From the NCBI GenBank assembly GCA_016717165.1, contig JADKGA010000004.1:434001-498000 (forward strand): a stretch of DNA of 64,000 nt. The letters run 5' to 3'. Shown one piece after another: positions 1 to 9,021 of this stretch (the stretch's first letter is position 1; each line of letters begins with the position of its first letter). Under the pieces are notes generated by a model. The model was not told the DNA's origin. It saw nothing but the letters and a program-made list of their open reading frames with translations, and ran no database searches. The translations under genes and the position numbers were made by a program. Origin of the DNA: Candidatus Lutibacillus vidarii. Its GTDB lineage: Bacteria; Actinomycetota; Actinomycetes; Actinomycetales; Dermatophilaceae.

Positions 1-10
1 GCCGAAGCCC

Positions 11-355
11 GTGCTCATCAACGACTTCCTCCCCAAAGGCACCTTCCAGCGCGAACCGACGCTTGGTCACCTCTGGGAGTGGCAGTACGCCCTCGCGGTC
101 GAGCTCGAGCACGGGCGCACCCGCGGAACGAATGTCACCAACAACCACCCCTTGACCACCGCGCTTGTGGTCCTCGCCCACCTCTCCGAGGACCGGCTCT
201 ACTATGCCCGCTTGTGGGTGATGGAGACCGAGGGCGAGCTCTTCGCCGCCCAGCTGGACAAGAAGCCGTTCGCCGAGATTCACGAGACGCTCGACATGCT
301 CAGCAGGGCGCAAACGCACCTGGCTCAGCGGATCGCCGAGAAGCTCGCCGGCTGA
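11..355 (+). CDS. DUF5661 family protein, possibly 5'-partial
   Basis: A 114-residue soluble protein of unknown function. Residues 31-35 (ELEHG) and 40-50 (TNVTNNHPLTT), followed by an ALVVLAHLSED helix, match the DUF5661 pattern of a conserved ELEHG, a TNVTNDDP-like segment and an ALAHL helix. No signal peptide or membrane segment is seen. The reading frame stays open to the window edge (codons for P-K-P precede the GTG at 11), so the true start may lie outside the window. The stop is directly followed, in the same frame, by a DUF1345 remnant. Confidence 0.6.
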   Translation: MLINDFLPKGTFQREPTLGHLWEWQYALAVELEHGRTRGTNVTNNHPLTTALVVLAHLSEDRLYYARLWVMETEGELFAAQLDKKPFAEIHETLDMLSRAQTHLAQRIAEKLAG

Positions 356-637
356 CGCATTCGGTGCTGGTCGGCTTTCATCGCCGGCTCGCTGACGTTG
401 GCGCTGCTGCTGGTCCGGCCCGTGCTGTGCCTGGGGTCGAGCGAGACCTCCCGGTACGCGACGGAGCAGGTGCCATCCATCGCCTTCACGCTCGGCATGA
501 CCTACCAGGTGTCGGACACGGAGCTGAAGACACCGCGGCTGCGCCGCATCGTCCTGGCCCACACGATGCTCTCCTACGTCGTCGGCACGGTCATCATCGC
601 CGCGACGATCAACCTGGTCGCGGGGCTCGCGAAGTAG
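356..637 (+). pseudogene. C-terminal remnant of a DUF1345 membrane protein
   Basis: The open frame directly after the preceding stop encodes about 93 residues with two hydrophobic segments. The stretch PSIAFTLGMTYQVSDT and the following LRRIVLAHTMLSYVVGTVIIAATINLVAGL match the end of DUF1345 proteins, which are normally about 200-220 residues. There is no ATG, only ATT at 359 or TTG at 398, and no room for the N-terminal half. I read it as a 5'-truncated gene. A short functional protein from TTG 398 is a weaker alternative. Confidence 0.6.
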
Positions 638-853
638 AACTCAGGTCGTCCGCAAGAAGCGACTGCCGCTCGTGCCCTCGTATGCCGCGTGCCTCACCGG
701 GCGAGCTGGGCCCGGGCGTCAACGGAGGCATCGCGGCGCGTGCGAAGGCCTGGCAAGGTCAGGAGGCCGGGCCGGCCGGAGGGGCCGAGGCGTCGGCGTA
801 TGCTGGCCACGCGCCAGCGCCCGCTGGCCACTCCCAGGGCGGGCGGTGAACCA

Positions 854-2242
854 ATGGATCGTTTGAACGCCGGTCTTGTCCTCGGTGGCCGCTACCGTCT
901 CGTGTCCCGGATCGCCTCAGGCGGGATGGGCCACGTCTGGCAGGGGTATGACGAGGTCCTGCGCCGAACCGTCGCCGTCAAGGTGATGCGGCCGCACACC
1001 GAGGACGAGGCCCTCTTCGCCGAGCGGTTCCGAGCGGAGGCACGGCATACCGCCGGGTTGGCGCACCCTAATATCGCGACGGTCTTCGACTACGGCGAGC
1101 AGGACGGCTACGCCTTCCTCGTCATGGAGCTCGTCTCCGGTCTCCCCCTGTCGGAGCACCTGCGAGAGCACGGCCCGTTGTCGTGCGAGGAGGTCCGCTC
1201 GATCATGGGCCAGGCCGCGCTGGCGCTGGCCGTCGCGCACGATGCGGGCGTGGTCCACCGCGACATCAAGCCGGCGAACATGCTCATCCGGGCCGATGGC
1301 CAGGTCAAGCTCACCGACTTCGGGATCGCTCGGGCGATGGACGGCTCCGGTCACACCCGCACCGGCGAGGTGATGGGCACCCCTTACTACCTGAGCCCGG
1401 AACAGGCGCTCGGCCGGCCCGCGACCGGCGCGAGCGACCTCTACGCCCTCGGGGTGGTGGCCTACGAGCTGCTCACGGGCTCACGGCCGTTCGACAAGGG
1501 AACCCCGGTGGCCACGGTGCTGTCGCACGTCAGCGAGGCCCCGCCGCCGCTGCCGGAGGAGGTCGCCGCGGACGTCCGCGCGGCGGTGACCGCGTGCATG
1601 GAGAAGGACCCGGCGGCCCGGCCGCAGGACGGCTACCAGGTGGCCGAGAGCCTCGGCATCCGCGAGGGGGTCGGACACTCGTTCCGTGAGCGCGCGACCC
1701 ACGCCGCGGCGACGACGGTCCTGGGTGATGCCGCAGCCGAGGAGCTCGAGTCCGCGGCCGCGGAACGCCCGATCACCTTGCCGACCATCCCCACGCTGCT
1801 CACCGCCGAGCTGGGCCAGCGGAGCTGGGTGGAGCCTGATATCGACAAGCCGCTCACCGATCTCGAGGCGCTGCTCGCCGCGCTCGCACCGCGGCACAAC
1901 CCCGGCGAGTATGCCGTGGTGTCGGTGCGCGAGGTGCCGACCGACGTGCACCCGGTGCTGACCTTCTTCGAACACGAGGGGCTGACCCTGATCCTCCCGC
2001 TGGCGGAGGCGCAGGAGCGGGGCCTGGACTTCGAGGTCCCGATGGCGTGGATCACCCTCGGTGCCTACCGTTCGGTGACCGCCCTCGGCTATGTCCCCAC
2101 GGTCACCACGGCGCTCTACCAGGCGCAGGTCCCGGTCGTTGCCAGCGTGGGGCGCTGGCACACCCACCTCTTCGTGCCGGCGGCATTGGTCGACACCGCC
2201 ATGCGCACCCTCGAACGGCTCTCCCGCGCCCACCGCGACTAG
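854..2242 (+). CDS. Ser/Thr protein kinase with C-terminal ACT-like domain
   Basis: Cytosolic Hanks-type kinase of 462 residues. The kinase domain covers about 12-275: glycine loop GGMG, catalytic Lys43, HRDIKPAN (His135-Arg136-Asp137) and DFG (155-157). No transmembrane helix follows. About 60 linker residues lead to a second domain from residue 334 to the end, with the pattern EYAVVSVRE, HEGLTLILPLAEA, ITLGAYRSVTALG and HTHLFVPA. This resembles the stand-alone DUF2241/CASTOR-like ACT proteins. ACT domains bind small ligands, often amino acids, so kinase activity may respond to a metabolite (inference). ATG 854 was chosen because the kinase fold starts 10 residues later; the upstream extension is arginine-rich and shadow-like. 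Confidence 0.85.
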   Translation: MDRLNAGLVLGGRYRLVSRIASGGMGHVWQGYDEVLRRTVAVKVMRPHTEDEALFAERFRAEARHTAGLAHPNIATVFDYGEQDGYAFLVMELVSGLPLSEHLREHGPLSCEEVRSIMGQAALALAVAHDAGVVHRDIKPANMLIRADGQVKLTDFGIARAMDGSGHTRTGEVMGTPYYLSPEQALGRPATGASDLYALGVVAYELLTGSRPFDKGTPVATVLSHVSEAPPPLPEEVAADVRAAVTACMEKDPAARPQDGYQVAESLGIREGVGHSFRERATHAAATTVLGDAAAEELESAAAERPITLPTIPTLLTAELGQRSWVEPDIDKPLTDLEALLAALAPRHNPGEYAVVSVREVPTDVHPVLTFFEHEGLTLILPLAEAQERGLDFEVPMAWITLGAYRSVTALGYVPTVTTALYQAQVPVVASVGRWHTHLFVPAALVDTAMRTLERLSRAHRD

Positions 2243-2254
2243 CGAAGCCCCAGG

Positions 2255-3037
2255 TCAGAGCCGCGCATACCGCGCCCGTGCGCCGGAGTACAGCGCGTAT
2301 GCCGCGAAGCCGGCCGCGACGAGGACCAACGGGACCCGGCCACCGGGCAGATCCATGAGGGTGCGCATCGCCCCGTCGAGACCGGTTGACTCGGCCGCCC
2401 GCTGCCGCACCGCCGCGACGATGAAGAGTAGCCCGACCATGGCCAGCGCCACGCCCTTGGCGACATAGCCGTACCGACCCAGCCCGATCACCCAGCGCGG
2501 CGGATGCTCGGCGAGGTCGCGGAGGAAGCGAGCGGTCCACCCCTTGTAGACGTGGTAGCCCGCGACGACGAGGACGATGACCCCGACCAGGGCGACCAGG
2601 ACCAGCCCCATCGAACGGTTCATCAGCGACCGGGTGAGGTCCCGGGTCTGCCGCGTACTCTCGGTCCGCCCACCCTGAGCAGCACCGATGGCGCCGAACG
2701 CGATGACGGCATACACGACGGCCTTGGCGACCGACTTGGCGCGGACCCCCCACGTGCGCCGGACCACCGCCTCGGTGAGCTGCCACAGGGCGAGCAGGAT
2801 CAGGCCGCCACCGGTCGCCCACAGGGCGACCTGGCCGGCGGCGGTGGCGGCGAGGGTCTGGAAGGCGCCGGACTGGTCCGCGGTCTCGCTGCGTTCGGTC
2901 AGAGCCAGCTGTATGCCGATCCACGCGATGAGCAGGTGGAGCAGGCCGTTCGCGGCGTACCCAAGGCGGGCCCCGTGTTCGACGACGGGGTGGTCGGCGA
3001 CGGAGCGCGCGACCTCGCGGACCTCCTCGGCGCTCAT
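2255..3037 (-). CDS. DUF1206 family membrane protein
   Basis: A 260-residue protein with about six hydrophobic segments arranged as three two-helix units, each containing a G-x-x-x-G-x-x-A/V-K-G/A type segment (ARLGYAANGLLHL, VRAKSVAKAVVYA, GRYGYVAKGVALA). This is the layout of DUF1206. Function unknown. Its ATG overlaps the stop of the upstream PAP2 gene by 4 bases, so the two are probably co-translated. Confidence 0.85.
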   Translation of the reverse strand: MSAEEVREVARSVADHPVVEHGARLGYAANGLLHLLIAWIGIQLALTERSETADQSGAFQTLAATAAGQVALWATGGGLILLALWQLTEAVVRRTWGVRAKSVAKAVVYAVIAFGAIGAAQGGRTESTRQTRDLTRSLMNRSMGLVLVALVGVIVLVVAGYHVYKGWTARFLRDLAEHPPRWVIGLGRYGYVAKGVALAMVGLLFIVAAVRQRAAESTGLDGAMRTLMDLPGGRVPLVLVAAGFAAYALYSGARARYARL

Positions 3038-3726
3038 GGCGTCGACCCGTTCGGGGCTGGGGAGCGGCGCAGGGCCACCCACGCGAGGAGCGCGCAGAGG
3101 ATGCCATTGATCGCGCCCACGATGACATCGCTGACGTGGTGCATGCCGCGATAGATCCGCGCATACCCGACGAGGACCGGGACGAGCAGGAAGACCAGAG
3201 TGAGGGTCCGGCGAACCCAGGTGTGCCGGATCCGCTGGGCCATCATCGCGAAGGTGAGGTACAGCGCGGTCGAGGCGCCCATATGACCGCTGGGGTAGCT
3301 CGACGTCGGCGGGGCCGGGTCGAGGTGGTCGACGAGCGGGCGCTGACGCCCGGTGACGGCGGTGGCCGCGACGAAGACGCTGGCCTGCAGGCTGATGGCG
3401 ATGGCGGGGATGACGGCATACCACCACTGCTTCGTCCGCCACCAGAGCGCAGCGACGGCGAGGACGCAGACGCCGATGACGATCTCGGTGTTGCCGATGT
3501 GCGACCACACCGCGGTGATGGAGTCCCACACCGGGGTGCGACCCGCCTGGATGCTGCGGTTGATCTCGTCCTCGCTGGGGAGGCTGTTGAGTGGGCCGAC
3601 GATCACCTTGCCGAGGGCGACGATCGCGATGAAGAGGGCCAGCGCCGGCACGATCGCGCGCCGCGCAAGGTCCGCGAGCCAGCCGCCGACCGTGGGTGGG
3701 GTCGGGTCGTCATAACGGGTCACCAT
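3034..3726 (-). CDS. PAP2-superfamily membrane phosphatase
   Basis: A 230-residue integral membrane protein with the three-part PAP2 signature: TGRQRP, PSGHMGAS and RIYRGMHHVSDV. The last two supply the catalytic histidines. The family removes phosphate from lipid phosphates such as phosphatidic acid or undecaprenyl diphosphate, with the active site outside the membrane. It lies between DUF1206 (4-base overlap) and a second PAP2 gene 6 bases upstream. The substrate cannot be told from sequence. Confidence 0.88.
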   Translation of the reverse strand: MVTRYDDPTPPTVGGWLADLARRAIVPALALFIAIVALGKVIVGPLNSLPSEDEINRSIQAGRTPVWDSITAVWSHIGNTEIVIGVCVLAVAALWWRTKQWWYAVIPAIAISLQASVFVAATAVTGRQRPLVDHLDPAPPTSSYPSGHMGASTALYLTFAMMAQRIRHTWVRRTLTLVFLLVPVLVGYARIYRGMHHVSDVIVGAINGILCALLAWVALRRSPAPNGSTP

Positions 3727-3732
3727 GGCGGT

Positions 3733-4488
3733 CTACTTTCTGGCCGACTGGGCGGCTGGCTGGGCGGCCGACTGGGCGGCTGACTCGGCGGCGAGCTGTG
3801 GGAGGGTCGGGCGCCAACCGGCATACGAGGCGAGGGCCAGACCGGCCCCCAGCGCAACCCCAGCGGTGACATCGGAGGGGTAGTGCACACCGAGCAGCAC
3901 CCGGTCCGCTGCGGTGACGAGCGTGACCACAGCGGCGGTGGCCACGGCGATGGTGCGGCCGCGGCGGCGCAGGGCGGGCCAGAGCAGGATGACGAGGGTG
4001 GTGGAGGCGGCGGCGGTGTTGGCCGCGTGGCCGGAGGGGAAGCTGTAGCCGGGCGCGTGGGTGAGCGCATCCTCGACGACGGGCCGGGCCCGGGCCACGA
4101 GGATCTTGATGTCGAGGGCGAGGTTCCAGGCGAGCATCATCGTGACGAAGGCCCACAGCGCCCGCCCGGTCCAGCCCCACCGGCGCCAGACGACGATGCA
4201 GACGGCGGTGCCGACGAGGTAGACCCAGCGCGGCTGGAGCATCTCCTCCCAGACGACCAGCGCCCGGAACAGGCCGGGCCGCTCGCGGGTGAAGCTCGTC
4301 GCGGTGCGGATGACCGACTCGTCGAGATGGAGGATCGGCTCCCAGCGCGACCGGACGAGGTACCCGATCGCGGCCACCGGGAGGGTGAAGGCGACGGCGT
4401 AGCCGACCGAGCGCAGCAAGCGGCGCGGGCGGCTCAGTGGCCGGGTCGGTGGCTCGCTCAGCGGGTGAGCGAGCTGGAGGCTAGGCAA
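3733..4488 (-). CDS. Second PAP2-superfamily phosphatase
   Basis: About 251 residues with several membrane helices and complete PAP2 motifs: KILVARARP, FPSGHAAN and DRVLLGVHYPSDV. The C-terminus is a short Ala/Gln/Ser-rich tail. The frame is open far upstream inside the lipid kinase gene. I chose TTG at 4488, which overlaps the kinase stop, because residues before it read as a shadow of the kinase frame; the start is uncertain. With the neighbouring DAG kinase and PAP2 gene it suggests a phosphatidate/diacylglycerol or undecaprenyl-phosphate cycling group. Confidence 0.82.
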   Translation of the reverse strand: MPSLQLAHPLSEPPTRPLSRPRRLLRSVGYAVAFTLPVAAIGYLVRSRWEPILHLDESVIRTATSFTRERPGLFRALVVWEEMLQPRWVYLVGTAVCIVVWRRWGWTGRALWAFVTMMLAWNLALDIKILVARARPVVEDALTHAPGYSFPSGHAANTAAASTTLVILLWPALRRRGRTIAVATAAVVTLVTAADRVLLGVHYPSDVTAGVALGAGLALASYAGWRPTLPQLAAESAAQSAAQPAAQSARK

Positions 4489-5443
4489 CTCGCACCACCA
4501 AGGCGCCGGGCTTGACCCGGCAGACCATCCGGGTGCGGGGGCCGACCGCGTCGCCGTCGAGCTCGGCCTCGGTGGGCTCGAAGGCGACGATCTCGATGCG
4601 CTCGCCGGTGCGGCGCTGCACCTTGGGGTGGCCACGCCGACTGCCAGTGGCGATCTGCAGCGCAACGGCACCCCAGCTGAGCGCGCCCTTGGGGGAGACG
4701 ACGACGACGTCGAGCCTCCCGTCGTCCACGGTGGCGTCGGGCATGAGCTGGACGCCACCGGTGAGGGTGCCGCAGTTGCCGACGACGACGGTGCGGGTGT
4801 GTGACCGGATGGCCGGCTGCTTGTCGGCGGTCACGCGGGCCCGGAAGCCGCTGCTGAAGGCGGCCTTCGCGCCGGACATGAGGTATGCCGGCCAGCCGAT
4901 CAGGCCCTTGACCTTCTCGTTGGCGCCGGCCATCGTGTCGGCGTCCAGGCCCATGCCGCACATGACGAGGAAGACCTGCTCCTCGTCGTCGTCGCAGCGC
5001 ATGTAGCCGACGTCGATCGTCTTGTCGTGGCCGGTGAGGACGATGTCGAGGGCGACCTCGAGGTCGTCGACGGGCAGCTCAAGGTTGCGGGCCAGCAGGT
5101 TGCCGGTGCCGCCGGGGAGCAGACCGAGGACGGCACCCGACCCCACCACGCCCGCAGCGACGGCGCGGACCGTGCCGTCACCGCCGAGCGGGCACACCAC
5201 CGTCGCCCCGTCCTCGATCGCCTGCTTGGCCTGGCCGGTGCCCGGGTCGTCCTCGGTCGTCTCGTACCACGCCGCCGCCGGCCAGCCGTTGCGCTCGCAG
5301 CCCGCGGCGACGCTCGCCTTGACCTCGGTGAGGTCGTCGAACTTCGTCGGGTTGACCACGACCGCCAGCTGCCCGACGGGGGTCTTGGGTGCGCTGGCGT
5401 CGGCGGTGGCCTTGGCCTTCGGCGCGGGCGTGGTGTCGGTCAT
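4481..5443 (-). CDS. Diacylglycerol-kinase-family lipid kinase
   Basis: A 320-residue protein with the DAGK catalytic signature: VVVNPTKF at 28-35, PLGGDGTVR with GGDGT at 87-91, and LLPGGTGNLLARNL with GGTGN at 111-115. The C-terminal beta-sandwich half ends in ELDGDAVG. The family phosphorylates diacylglycerol or related lipids at the inner membrane face. First gene of a four-gene minus-strand run (kinase, PAP2, PAP2, DUF1206), and opposite in chemistry to the PAP2 phosphatases. The N-terminus has a lysine/alanine/proline-rich extension of about 22 residues. Confidence 0.88.
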   Translation of the reverse strand: MTDTTPAPKAKATADASAPKTPVGQLAVVVNPTKFDDLTEVKASVAAGCERNGWPAAAWYETTEDDPGTGQAKQAIEDGATVVCPLGGDGTVRAVAAGVVGSGAVLGLLPGGTGNLLARNLELPVDDLEVALDIVLTGHDKTIDVGYMRCDDDEEQVFLVMCGMGLDADTMAGANEKVKGLIGWPAYLMSGAKAAFSSGFRARVTADKQPAIRSHTRTVVVGNCGTLTGGVQLMPDATVDDGRLDVVVVSPKGALSWGAVALQIATGSRRGHPKVQRRTGERIEIVAFEPTEAELDGDAVGPRTRMVCRVKPGALVVRVA

Positions 5444-5496
5444 GGTCGGTTCTCCGTCGGCTGGGTCGGTGGGGTTGGGGTCGGTGGTCGGTCAGG

Positions 5497-5530
5497 GGGT
5501 CAGTATGTCGAGTGGGTCAGTATGTCGAGT
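5497..5530. repeat. Perfect tandem duplication of a 17-mer
   Basis: GGGTCAGTATGTCGAGT occurs twice without spacer at 5497-5513 and 5514-5530, reaching the stop codon of the DUF6458 gene. It probably arose by slippage; no function is evident. Confidence 0.8.
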
Positions 5531-5772
5531 CAGGACTCGACGTCGACCCGCTCGACCGTGGTGCCGGTAGCCTTGTCGACCGTCGCGGTGCGGGTGGCCG
5601 AGTAGCCGCGCGAGCGGGAGCCGGTGACCAGCGAGAGCAGGATCGCCAGGACGCCGCCGGCCATGCAGATGAGGCCGATGACGTGGAGGTTGACGCCCGA
5701 GACGCGGTCTGCGACGCCCCAGTTGAGGATCGCGCCGAGAACGAGGAGGAAGACTCCGCTGCCGATGTGCAT
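5530..5772 (-). CDS. DUF6458 small membrane protein
   Basis: An 80-residue protein with two hydrophobic helices (about 3-20 and 27-48) separated by a short loop with VNLHVIGLICM. This is the pattern of DUF6458: an N-terminal glycine-rich helix, an LHVIG motif and a second helix. The polar tail is Thr/Arg-rich. Function unknown. A purine-rich GAAAGGGACC precedes the ATG. Confidence 0.8.
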   Translation of the reverse strand: MHIGSGVFLLVLGAILNWGVADRVSGVNLHVIGLICMAGGVLAILLSLVTGSRSRGYSATRTATVDKATGTTVERVDVES

Positions 5773-5965
5773 GATGGTCCCTTTCGGTCGGGCCGGCGGT
5801 GTCAGGTGCTGCCGGCGTCTGAGTCGACGCTAAGGACCGCGGCATGGCGGTGTCGTGCTCGGGCGTTATTTGTGGGTGTCGACCCCCAGGGGTATGGGTG
5901 TTGCGCTCCACTCGGCAGACGATTCGGCGCGCTGGGAGCGGAGGGGGCCGGCCCTCCCGACCCGG

Positions 5966-7030
5966 TCAGCGGCCCAGGGCGATCATGACGAGGAGCGCGA
6001 CGAGGACCACCGCGGAGACCAGCACCGGGATACGCCACGAGGCGCGTGGCTCGGACTGCGGAGGGACCTCATGGTGACGAGCCTGATGCTCGGCCACGTG
6101 CGGGAGGCCGACATCCGCCGCGGGCAGCTGCGGCCGTGAGCTCTGGGCGTGGCGAACCTGCGGCTGGGGAGTCGGCAGCGGGGTCGGGTCTGTCACGGCG
6201 TGCGGCATCGGGTTCGGCGCGGTGGGGGGTTCGAGGCGCACCTCGGCCAGGAGGCGGGACAGCATGCCGGCCGACGCGGGCCGACGTCCTGGGTCCTTGG
6301 CCAGGCAGGAGCCGATGACCATCGCCAGGTCCTCCGGTGTGTCCGGAGGCAGGTGCGGCGGCGGGTCGTTGAGCTGCGCCAAGGCAGTCTCGACCGGGGT
6401 CGACCGGTCGAAGGCTCTTGTCCCGGTGAGCATCTCGAAGCCCACGAGCGCCAGCGCATAGATGTCACTGCGGGCGTCTGCCGCGCCCCCGGCGGCCTGC
6501 TCGGGGCTGAGGTACTGCGGGGTCCCTAGCACTTCGCCGGTTCGGGTCAGGCCCGAGCCGGTCAGCATCCGAGCGATCCCGAAGTCGGTGAGCTTGGGGT
6601 GCCCGTCGGCGGTGACGAGGATGTTGCTCGGTTTGATGTCGCGGTGGACGATCCCCGCCGCATGCGCCACCCCGAGCGCGTCGGCGCACTGTCCGAGGAA
6701 GTCCCGGACGACGCCTGCGGCCTGGGGCCCCTCATCCCGAAGCAGCTGGGCGAGGGTGCGTCCGGCGACATACTCCATGACGAGGTACGGGTCCCCGTCG
6801 TCCTCGCCGAAGTCGTACACCGCGACGATCGCCGGGTGGGAGATGCGGGCCAGGTGGCGGGCCTCCTCGCGGAAGCGCGCGGCGAAGACCTTGTCGCGTG
6901 CGACGTCTGCGTGGAGCAGCTTGACTGCCACCTCCCGGCCGAGGGTCTCGTCGGTGGCCAGCCACACCTCGCCCATCCCGCCGGTGGCGAGCACCCGCTC
7001 GGTGCGATAGCGACCCGCCAGCAGGCTCAC
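5966..7030 (-). CDS. Tail-anchored Ser/Thr protein kinase
   Basis: 354 residues. Kinase domain at about 8-265 with GGMG loop, Lys37, HRDIKPSN (129-136) and DFG (149-151). A proline-rich linker follows, and a single hydrophobic helix at about 331-352 ends the protein, so it should face the cytosol and be anchored by its tail, with no extracellular sensor. GTG 7030 overlaps the histidine-kinase stop (GTGA), which ties it to a two-component operon and suggests cross-talk. The longer frame from 7087 is a shadow of the histidine kinase. Confidence 0.88.
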   Translation of the reverse strand: MSLLAGRYRTERVLATGGMGEVWLATDETLGREVAVKLLHADVARDKVFAARFREEARHLARISHPAIVAVYDFGEDDGDPYLVMEYVAGRTLAQLLRDEGPQAAGVVRDFLGQCADALGVAHAAGIVHRDIKPSNILVTADGHPKLTDFGIARMLTGSGLTRTGEVLGTPQYLSPEQAAGGAADARSDIYALALVGFEMLTGTRAFDRSTPVETALAQLNDPPPHLPPDTPEDLAMVIGSCLAKDPGRRPASAGMLSRLLAEVRLEPPTAPNPMPHAVTDPTPLPTPQPQVRHAQSSRPQLPAADVGLPHVAEHQARHHEVPPQSEPRASWRIPVLVSAVVLVALLVMIALGR

Positions 7031-8094
7031 TGCGCACCACCGGTCATCGTCGCGTCTCCCTCTGCTTGGCGCTTCGCCTGCATCCACCCCGTCGGCGGGA
7101 AGATCGTCGTCGTCGGGAAGTGGTCGGTGCGTGGCTCGTCCACCGGCGCGATGGGGGTGACCACGAGCGGGACCCGCAGGACACAGCGGGTGCCCCGTCC
7201 CGGCATACTCTCGCGCTCGAAGGTGCCCCCGACCAGGCGGGCGCGTTCGCGCATACTGTGGCTGCCCGTCCCCTCCGGACCCACTGTGCCCACCCCGTCG
7301 TCGGTGATCGTCAGCACGAGCGAGGAGTCCGCGACCGACAGGTCGATGTCGACCGCGCTCGCCCGTGCGTGCCGGACGACATTGGTGATCGCCTCCTGGG
7401 CGACCCGGTAGACGACGAGATCGCGCTCGAGGTCACGGCCGAGGCCCGGAGCGACCGAGACCTCGGTGCGCAGGCTGGCGACGGTTCGCACGTCCTCGGC
7501 CAGGGTGCGCAGCGCCGGCCCGATCCCGAGGTCGGACAGCGCGGAGGGCCGCAGCCGGCGGGACATGGTCCGCACCTCCTCCAGCCCCGAGCGCACCCCC
7601 TCGGCGATGGTCTCCAGGTCGGCGCGGACGTCGTCCGGGCAGCGCTGCGCCACCGACGAGACACGCAGCAGCAGGAAGGTCAGCGTCTGGCCGACCTCGT
7701 CGTGCAGCTCGCGGGCGATCCGGCCGCGTTCGTCCTCCTGGGCGAGCAGGACCGCGCGGACCGACTGGGTGCGCTCGCCCGCCAGCCGCTCCAACATGGC
7801 GTTGTATGCCGCGGCCAGGCTCGCGACCTCGTCGGTTCCCTGGACCGGCATCGGGGCCCCAGCCCCCTGGCTGTCCACCGCGTCGAGGCTACGACGCAGC
7901 CGGGCCAGTGGGGTGAGCCGGTCGCCGAGCACCGCCGCATTGACAAGGAGCAGCGCCGCCAGGCCCAGGGTCACCCACCCGATCTCGTCGGGTCGAGGCG
8001 GTGAGGACACCCTGAACCGCGAGAAGGTCAGCACGAGGGCGCATCCCACGAGCGCCGCAGCGTTCGCGAGGAAGATGCGCCAGAACAGGGGCAC
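7027..8094 (-). CDS. NarL-type sensor histidine kinase
   Basis: 355 residues. Two membrane helices (about 8-25 and 40-58), a HAMP-like segment (about 60-115), then a HisKA_3 domain with the phospho-acceptor in RIARELHDEVGQ (His131) and a HATPase_c domain (ITNVVRHA, ITDDGVGT, SHSMRERA). The sensor part between the helices is only a few residues, so signals may be membrane or intracellular. The likely partner is the LuxR-type regulator at 9018-9692, on the other strand beyond a TspO-like gene. Overlaps the following kinase gene by 4 bases. Confidence 0.9.
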   Translation of the reverse strand: MPLFWRIFLANAAALVGCALVLTFSRFRVSSPPRPDEIGWVTLGLAALLLVNAAVLGDRLTPLARLRRSLDAVDSQGAGAPMPVQGTDEVASLAAAYNAMLERLAGERTQSVRAVLLAQEDERGRIARELHDEVGQTLTFLLLRVSSVAQRCPDDVRADLETIAEGVRSGLEEVRTMSRRLRPSALSDLGIGPALRTLAEDVRTVASLRTEVSVAPGLGRDLERDLVVYRVAQEAITNVVRHARASAVDIDLSVADSSLVLTITDDGVGTVGPEGTGSHSMRERARLVGGTFERESMPGRGTRCVLRVPLVVTPIAPVDEPRTDHFPTTTIFPPTGWMQAKRQAEGDATMTGGAQ

Positions 8095-8181
8095 AGCCGC
8101 ACTCTAACCGTCCAGGTCCTGCGGCCACCTATAGTGCGAGACGTGAAGCGAGGGCGGCATACCTCCCCCGGCGGCGCCCTC

Positions 8182-9021
8182 ATGTCGCCACCCGGCGACG
8201 CGAGCCCGGCCGACGCCGACTGGTCCGAGCTGCCGCAGGCCTCTCGGCTGCTCGTCTCGGTGGCCGAGCTCCTCTGCCTGTACGGCACGCTGGTGGGCAG
8301 TGGCGTGCTCGGCCAGAGCATCAGGTTCGCCAGTGGCGGGGTGTTCTCGTCCGAGGCGACCCTCATTGCACCCGCGGTGCCCGCCTTCTCGATCTGGGCG
8401 GTCATCTATGTCGGGCTCTTCGTCGTCACCCTCTGGTACTGGCTGCCGAGCGACCGCACTGCCGTCCGGCTCGGCCCCATCGCCGGCTTGGTCGCCGCGT
8501 CGATGCTGCTCAACGCGGCGTGGATCCTCGTCGTCCAGGCCGGCCTCGTCCCGCTCAGCGTGCTGGTCATCGCCACCCTGGTGGTGGTGCTTGGGATGCT
8601 CAACGACCGGTTGAGCCGGAGTCGCCCGTCCTCACGGATGGAGGCGCTCGTCATCGACGGCACCTTCGGGCTGTATCTGGGCTGGGTGTCGGTCGCCGTC
8701 TGCGCCAACGTGGCGTCGGCCCTGGTCGATGTCGGGTCCGCATCGACCGGGATCGGTGCCACCGTGGCGACCGTCGCGGTCCTGGCCCTCGTCGGGGTGC
8801 TGGGGTGGGTCCTTTCGCGCCGACTGCCCGGCCGGCTCGGCATCCCGGTCGGCATCGTCTGGGGTCTGGCATGGATCGCGTACCAGCGCAGCCACGGCGC
8901 CCCCGAGTCCATGCCCGTCGCGCTCTTCGCGGCGGTGGTCGCCGCGTGGGTCGCCGGAGCCTTTGCCCAGACCGTGACCCGCGGGCTGGGACCGCAGACC
9001 AGGCAGGAGCCGCTCCCGTGA
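8182..9021 (+). CDS. TspO/MBR-like tryptophan-rich membrane protein
   Basis: About 279 residues with 8-9 hydrophobic segments. The blocks VPAFSIWAVIYVGLFVVTLW, LLNAAWILV and GTFGLYLGWVSVAVCANVAS resemble long bacterial TspO/MBR-like proteins, which bind porphyrins or other ligands in the membrane. ATG 8182 is taken; GTG 8134 or 8143 would add 13-16 residues. The stop overlaps the GTG of the response regulator, so it may tune or be co-expressed with that two-component system (inference). Confidence 0.7.
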   Translation: MSPPGDASPADADWSELPQASRLLVSVAELLCLYGTLVGSGVLGQSIRFASGGVFSSEATLIAPAVPAFSIWAVIYVGLFVVTLWYWLPSDRTAVRLGPIAGLVAASMLLNAAWILVVQAGLVPLSVLVIATLVVVLGMLNDRLSRSRPSSRMEALVIDGTFGLYLGWVSVAVCANVASALVDVGSASTGIGATVATVAVLALVGVLGWVLSRRLPGRLGIPVGIVWGLAWIAYQRSHGAPESMPVALFAAVVAAWVAGAFAQTVTRGLGPQTRQEPLP

